The notes beneath the pieces were generated by a model. It worked only from the letters and a program-made list of their open reading frames with translations, was not told the DNA's origin and ran no database searches. Of a DNA stretch of 64,000 nt, positions 61,659 to 64,000 are shown piece after piece (within the stretch, counting starts at the first letter, position 1; every line of letters begins with the position of its first letter). The stretch lies in contig NZ_FQVN01000003.1 in assembly GCF_900129375.1 (NCBI RefSeq), positions 558,001 through 622,000 of the forward strand, written 5' to 3'. This DNA is from Streptoalloteichus hindustanus (GTDB lineage Bacteria > Actinomycetota > Actinomycetes > Mycobacteriales > Pseudonocardiaceae). The position numbers and the translations under genes are program-made.

Positions 61659-62321
61659 TCAGTCGAGGCTGGTGCTGTTGTCGCCGGCCGGGGCGTGGGT
61701 CAGCCGGTAGTAGAGCAGCGCGCCGGTTTCCCGAATGATGTAGCGGCCCTGCGTCTCCCTGGTCTGCACGATCGGGCCGTGGCGGGTCGGCGAGGTCCAC
61801 GAGTCCAGGCCCGCGTCCCGCGCCATGGTGCGCGCCCGCAGCGAGTGCCACGGATCGCTGACGATCACCGCGGTCCGCCAGCCCCGGTCCCGCGCCACCG
61901 CCGCGACCGCCTTCATGCTGCCCAGGGTGTCACCGCCCTCGCCGACGGCGGTGACGTTGGCCGCCGGGACGTCGTGGTCGATCAGCCAGCGCCGGCCGGC
62001 CTCGCCCTCGGTGAAGTTGTCGCCGGGCAGCCCGCCGCCCACGGTCACGATCTGCTGGGCCACCCCCCGCCGGTAGAGCGCCCTGGCGTGCTCCAGGCGG
62101 GCCTCCAGCACCGGCGTGGGCCGGCCGTTGTACTGCGCGGCGCCGAGCACGACCACGATGTCCGCCTTGCTCCGGTCCTCGGTCCTGGCCACCTGCCACA
62201 CCCGGAAGGCGGTGCCCCCGACGACGAGCGCCGCCACCAACGCGGCGCCGAAGAGCACGCGCAGCAGCATCCGACGCAAGATCAACGGACGAGAAGGGCC
62301 GGTACCGGTCACAGCGCGCAT
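61659..62321 (-). CDS. YdcF/DUF218-family membrane protein
   Basis: A 220-residue protein with one N-terminal transmembrane helix (LLRVLFGAALVAALVVGGTAF) and an extracytoplasmic DUF218 domain: ADIVVVLGAAQYNGRPTPVLEARLEHARALYRRG, IVTVGGGLPGDNFTEGEAGRRWL, GGDTLGSMKAVA and VIVSDPWHSLRARTMARDAG. The family has an Asp/His/Gly-rich pocket and is linked to envelope glycan metabolism (SanA/ElyC relatives), without a settled reaction. ATG at 62321, no clear ribosome site. Confidence 0.87.
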   Translation of the reverse strand: MRAVTGTGPSRPLILRRMLLRVLFGAALVAALVVGGTAFRVWQVARTEDRSKADIVVVLGAAQYNGRPTPVLEARLEHARALYRRGVAQQIVTVGGGLPGDNFTEGEAGRRWLIDHDVPAANVTAVGEGGDTLGSMKAVAAVARDRGWRTAVIVSDPWHSLRARTMARDAGLDSWTSPTRHGPIVQTRETQGRYIIRETGALLYYRLTHAPAGDNSTSLD

Positions 62322-62475
62322 CGTTCCAGACCCGATCCGCGTTCCCCGTCCCCGCCCCGGTGCGTCACCGCCCCGAGGGGGGCCGCCGCCCTCCGGACAG
62401 GCGGGGAGGCGAGCCGGGCGCGGACCAGAAGGCCGACACACGGGGGCTTTTCGGGGGTGGGGGGAGGATGGTGGG

Positions 62476-63111
62476 GTGGCGAACGTGGAGGACACAGCTG
62501 TGACCGAGCGCGAGGACGTGACGGACGACGGGGTGACGCCGGCGCCGAGCCGGATCGTGCCGTGGGTGCTGGCCGTGGGCGGGCTCGTCGGGTGGGTCGC
62601 CTCGTTCGTGCTCACCCTGGAGCGGCTGGAGCTGCTGCGGAACCCGAACTACATCCCGACCTGCACGATCAACACCGTGCTCAGCTGCGGGTCGGTGATG
62701 CAGAGCCCGCAGGCGGCCGCCTTCGGGTTCCCCAACCCGCTCATCGGCATCGCCGCGTTCGCGGTGGTCACGACGATCGGCGTCGCCGCGCTCGGCGGGG
62801 TGCGGTTCCCCCGCTGGTTCTGGGCGGGCCTGCTCGCCGGCTCCGCTGCCGGCACGGTGTTCGTGCACTGGCTGATGGTGCAGAGCGTCTACGACATCGG
62901 GGCGTTGTGCCCGTACTGCATGGTCGTCTGGGTCGTGACCATCCCGATCTTCTGGTATACCCTGCTGCACGTCGTGGGCACCAGCCGGTCGCGCACCGTG
63001 CGGGAGGTCGGGACGGTCCCCGTGCGGCTGCACTGGGCCGTGCTCGGCCTCTGGTACCTGCTGATCGCCTTCGTGGTGCTGGAGCGGTTCTGGCTCAACG
63101 CGCCGAGCTAG
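62476..63111 (+). CDS. Vitamin K epoxide reductase (VKOR)-family protein
   Basis: Membrane oxidase that reoxidises DsbA-type proteins using quinone. The 211-residue protein has five helices; the active-site LCPYC (CxxC) lies near 140 and the loop Cys pair in CTINTVLSCGS near 60-70, so both redox pairs are present. FPNPLIGIAAFAVV and HWLMVQSVYDIGALCPYC are typical of bacterial VKOR. It would cooperate with the DsbA-like protein encoded at 38450-39175 or with others. GTG at 62476 after GGGAGG. It ends 7 bp from the convergent Nudix gene. Confidence 0.92.
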   Translation: MANVEDTAVTEREDVTDDGVTPAPSRIVPWVLAVGGLVGWVASFVLTLERLELLRNPNYIPTCTINTVLSCGSVMQSPQAAAFGFPNPLIGIAAFAVVTTIGVAALGGVRFPRWFWAGLLAGSAAGTVFVHWLMVQSVYDIGALCPYCMVVWVVTIPIFWYTLLHVVGTSRSRTVREVGTVPVRLHWAVLGLWYLLIAFVVLERFWLNAPS

Positions 63112-63118
63112 GGCCGAG

Positions 63119-63532
63119 CTAGGCGCCGCGCACCCGGCCGGTGGCCAGCAGGTGGTCCAGGATGACCTGGTTCACCGGCGACACGCGATCGCGGTCGGTG
63201 TGGTCGAGCCAGGCCAGCTCCGCGATCTCGCCGCTCGGCGTCAGGTCGCCGCGGTAGTCGGCGGTGTAGCAGGTCATCCGCACCACCACGCCGGACCGCT
63301 GGCCGTGGGCCTGCGCCTCGAAGGTGCCGAAGGGGGCCGCGGTGGTCGGGTCGATCTCCACCGCCAGCTCCTCGCGGACCTCCCGCACCAGCGTGTCCAG
63401 ATCGCTCTCCCCCGGCTCGCGCTTGCCGCCGGGGAAGTAGAAGACGTCCTTGCCGTGGGAGCGCGCGGCCAGGACCCGGCCGCCCTCCAGCCGCACCCAC
63501 GCCACCTTGTCGATCAGCCTGGTCGGGTCCAC
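63119..63532 (-). CDS. Nudix hydrolase
   Basis: A 137-residue hydrolase of nucleoside diphosphates linked to another group. The Nudix box is GGKREPGESDLDTLVREVREELAVEI, near residues 35-60, complete with the REVREEL metal helix. Substrate not predictable; MutT-like dNTP-pool or ADP-ribose enzymes are both possible. GTG at 63532 with AAGGAG seven bases upstream. It lies in the order dgt-ydcF-VKOR-Nudix-glyS. Confidence 0.92.
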   Translation of the reverse strand: MDPTRLIDKVAWVRLEGGRVLAARSHGKDVFYFPGGKREPGESDLDTLVREVREELAVEIDPTTAAPFGTFEAQAHGQRSGVVVRMTCYTADYRGDLTPSGEIAELAWLDHTDRDRVSPVNQVILDHLLATGRVRGA

Positions 63533-63575
63533 CCCGCCCGCTCCTTCCCCGTCGGCGCTCCGTCGGGACGACGAC

Positions 63576-63603
63576 GGAGGGGACCCGGTGCCGGGCCCCC
63601 TCC
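63576..63603 (-). terminator. Terminator after glyS
   Basis: GGAGGGGACCCGG (63576-63588) pairs with CCGGGCCCCCTCC (63591-63603) with one mismatch and a 2-base loop, 15 bases beyond the glycyl-tRNA synthetase stop. Confidence 0.6.
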
Positions 63604-63617
63604 GCGGTCGACGGTCG

Positions 63618-64000
63618 TCAGCAGCCCAGCAGGCGCTCGCCGAGGTAGCGCTCGATCTGGTCCATGGCCACCCGCTCCTGGGTCATCGTGTCGCGCTCCC
63701 GCACCGTGACGGCGTGGTCGGTGAGCGAGTCGAAGTCCACGGTGACGCAGAACGGCGTGCCGATCTCGTCCTGGCGGCGGTAGCGGCGGCCGATCGCACC
63801 GGCGTCGTCGAACTCGACGTTCCAGTTCCGCCGCAGCCGCTGCGCCAGGTCCCTGGCCTTCGGCGACAGCTCCGCGTTGCGGGACAGCGGCAGCACCGCC
63901 GCCTTCACCGGGGCGAGCCGCCGGTCCAGGCGCAGCACGACGCGCTTGTCCACGCCGCCCTTGGCGTTGGGCGCCTCGTCCTCGGCGTAGGCGTCGAGGA
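63618..64000 (-). CDS. glyS: Glycyl-tRNA synthetase, C-terminal part (partial)
   Basis: Charges tRNA-Gly. Only the last 127 or so residues are in the window and the frame runs past the right edge. Visible: [36 protein letters not shown] and [44 protein letters not shown], the conserved anticodon-binding domain of the alpha2-type GlyRS. The ATG at 63953 is internal. Its nearness to dgt/dnaG is as in M. tuberculosis. Confidence 0.95.
   Translation of the reverse strand, partial: LDAYAEDEAPNAKGGVDKRVVLRLDRRLAPVKAAVLPLSRNAELSPKARDLAQRLRRNWNVEFDDAGAIGRRYRRQDEIGTPFCVTVDFDSLTDHAVTVRERDTMTQERVAMDQIERYLGERLLGC

Overview
The window is a 64 kb piece of a very GC-rich actinobacterial chromosome. Gene content and order point to the Pseudonocardiaceae (Saccharothrix/Actinosynnema/Lentzea type): GTG starts are frequent, many genes look leaderless, the phosphofructokinase has the pyrophosphate-type residues known from Amycolatopsis, and two blocks of conserved mycobacterial/streptomycete gene order are present. 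Nearly everything is chromosomal core or ordinary accessory sequence. I see no insertion sequence, prophage, integrase or CRISPR array.

Layout. 1-1.3 kb: 3' end of a PASTA-domain Ser/Thr kinase (PknL position), followed by a terminator-flanked array of four TTCGTATACGAA palindromes. 1.3-16.3 kb: a block that follows the M. tuberculosis Rv2176-Rv2187 order (kinase, class II DAHP synthase, RNase AS, PlsC acyltransferase, CxxC protein, ArsA-type ATPase, SRPBCC proteins, FadD15), interrupted by local genes (DUF2891, FprA, PPi-type PfkA, ROK glucokinase, phosphoesterase). Between DUF2891 and fprA lie an iron box and a tRNA whose 3' half precedes its 5' half. 16.3-25 kb: methyltransferase, M14 carboxypeptidase, FMN-riboswitch-controlled PnuC/PnuX transporter, MscS-like membrane protein and two tandem secreted aminopeptidase paralogues. 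25.5-34.4 kb: the type II fatty-acid synthase locus (FasR-type PucR activator, then fabD-fabH-acpP-fabF, a terminator, accD), with DUF3145 nearby. 35-39.2 kb: membrane proteins and a lipoprotein/CcdA/DsbA-like thiol-redox group. 39.4-49 kb: ceramidase, LysE/Lrp pair, bioF with a divergent leaderless P450, PucR regulator with alanine dehydrogenase. 49-53 kb: surface and cell-wall genes (LAxTG protein, GH25 muramidase, GH75 chitosanase). 53.3-53.5 kb: two tRNA genes. 53.7-64 kb: tam, dnaG, ECF41-like sigma, serpin, dgt, YdcF, VKOR, Nudix, glycyl-tRNA synthetase, again in a familiar actinobacterial neighbourhood.

How genes cooperate. The Fas II cluster with its activator supplies acyl-ACP. FadD15, PlsC, BioF and the ceramidase touch acyl chains. 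FprA is probably iron-regulated and feeds electrons through ferredoxin, possibly to P450s such as the one here. CcdA, DsbA-like and VKOR proteins handle extracytoplasmic disulfides. DnaG and Dgt sit together, with two DnaA-box-like sequences in front of dgt.

Most interesting items: the circularly permuted tRNA at about 4.16-4.28 kb, the insulated palindrome array at about 1.08-1.21 kb, the iron box in front of fprA, the pyrophosphate-type PfkA, and a GH25 muramidase and a ceramidase that both lack signal peptides.
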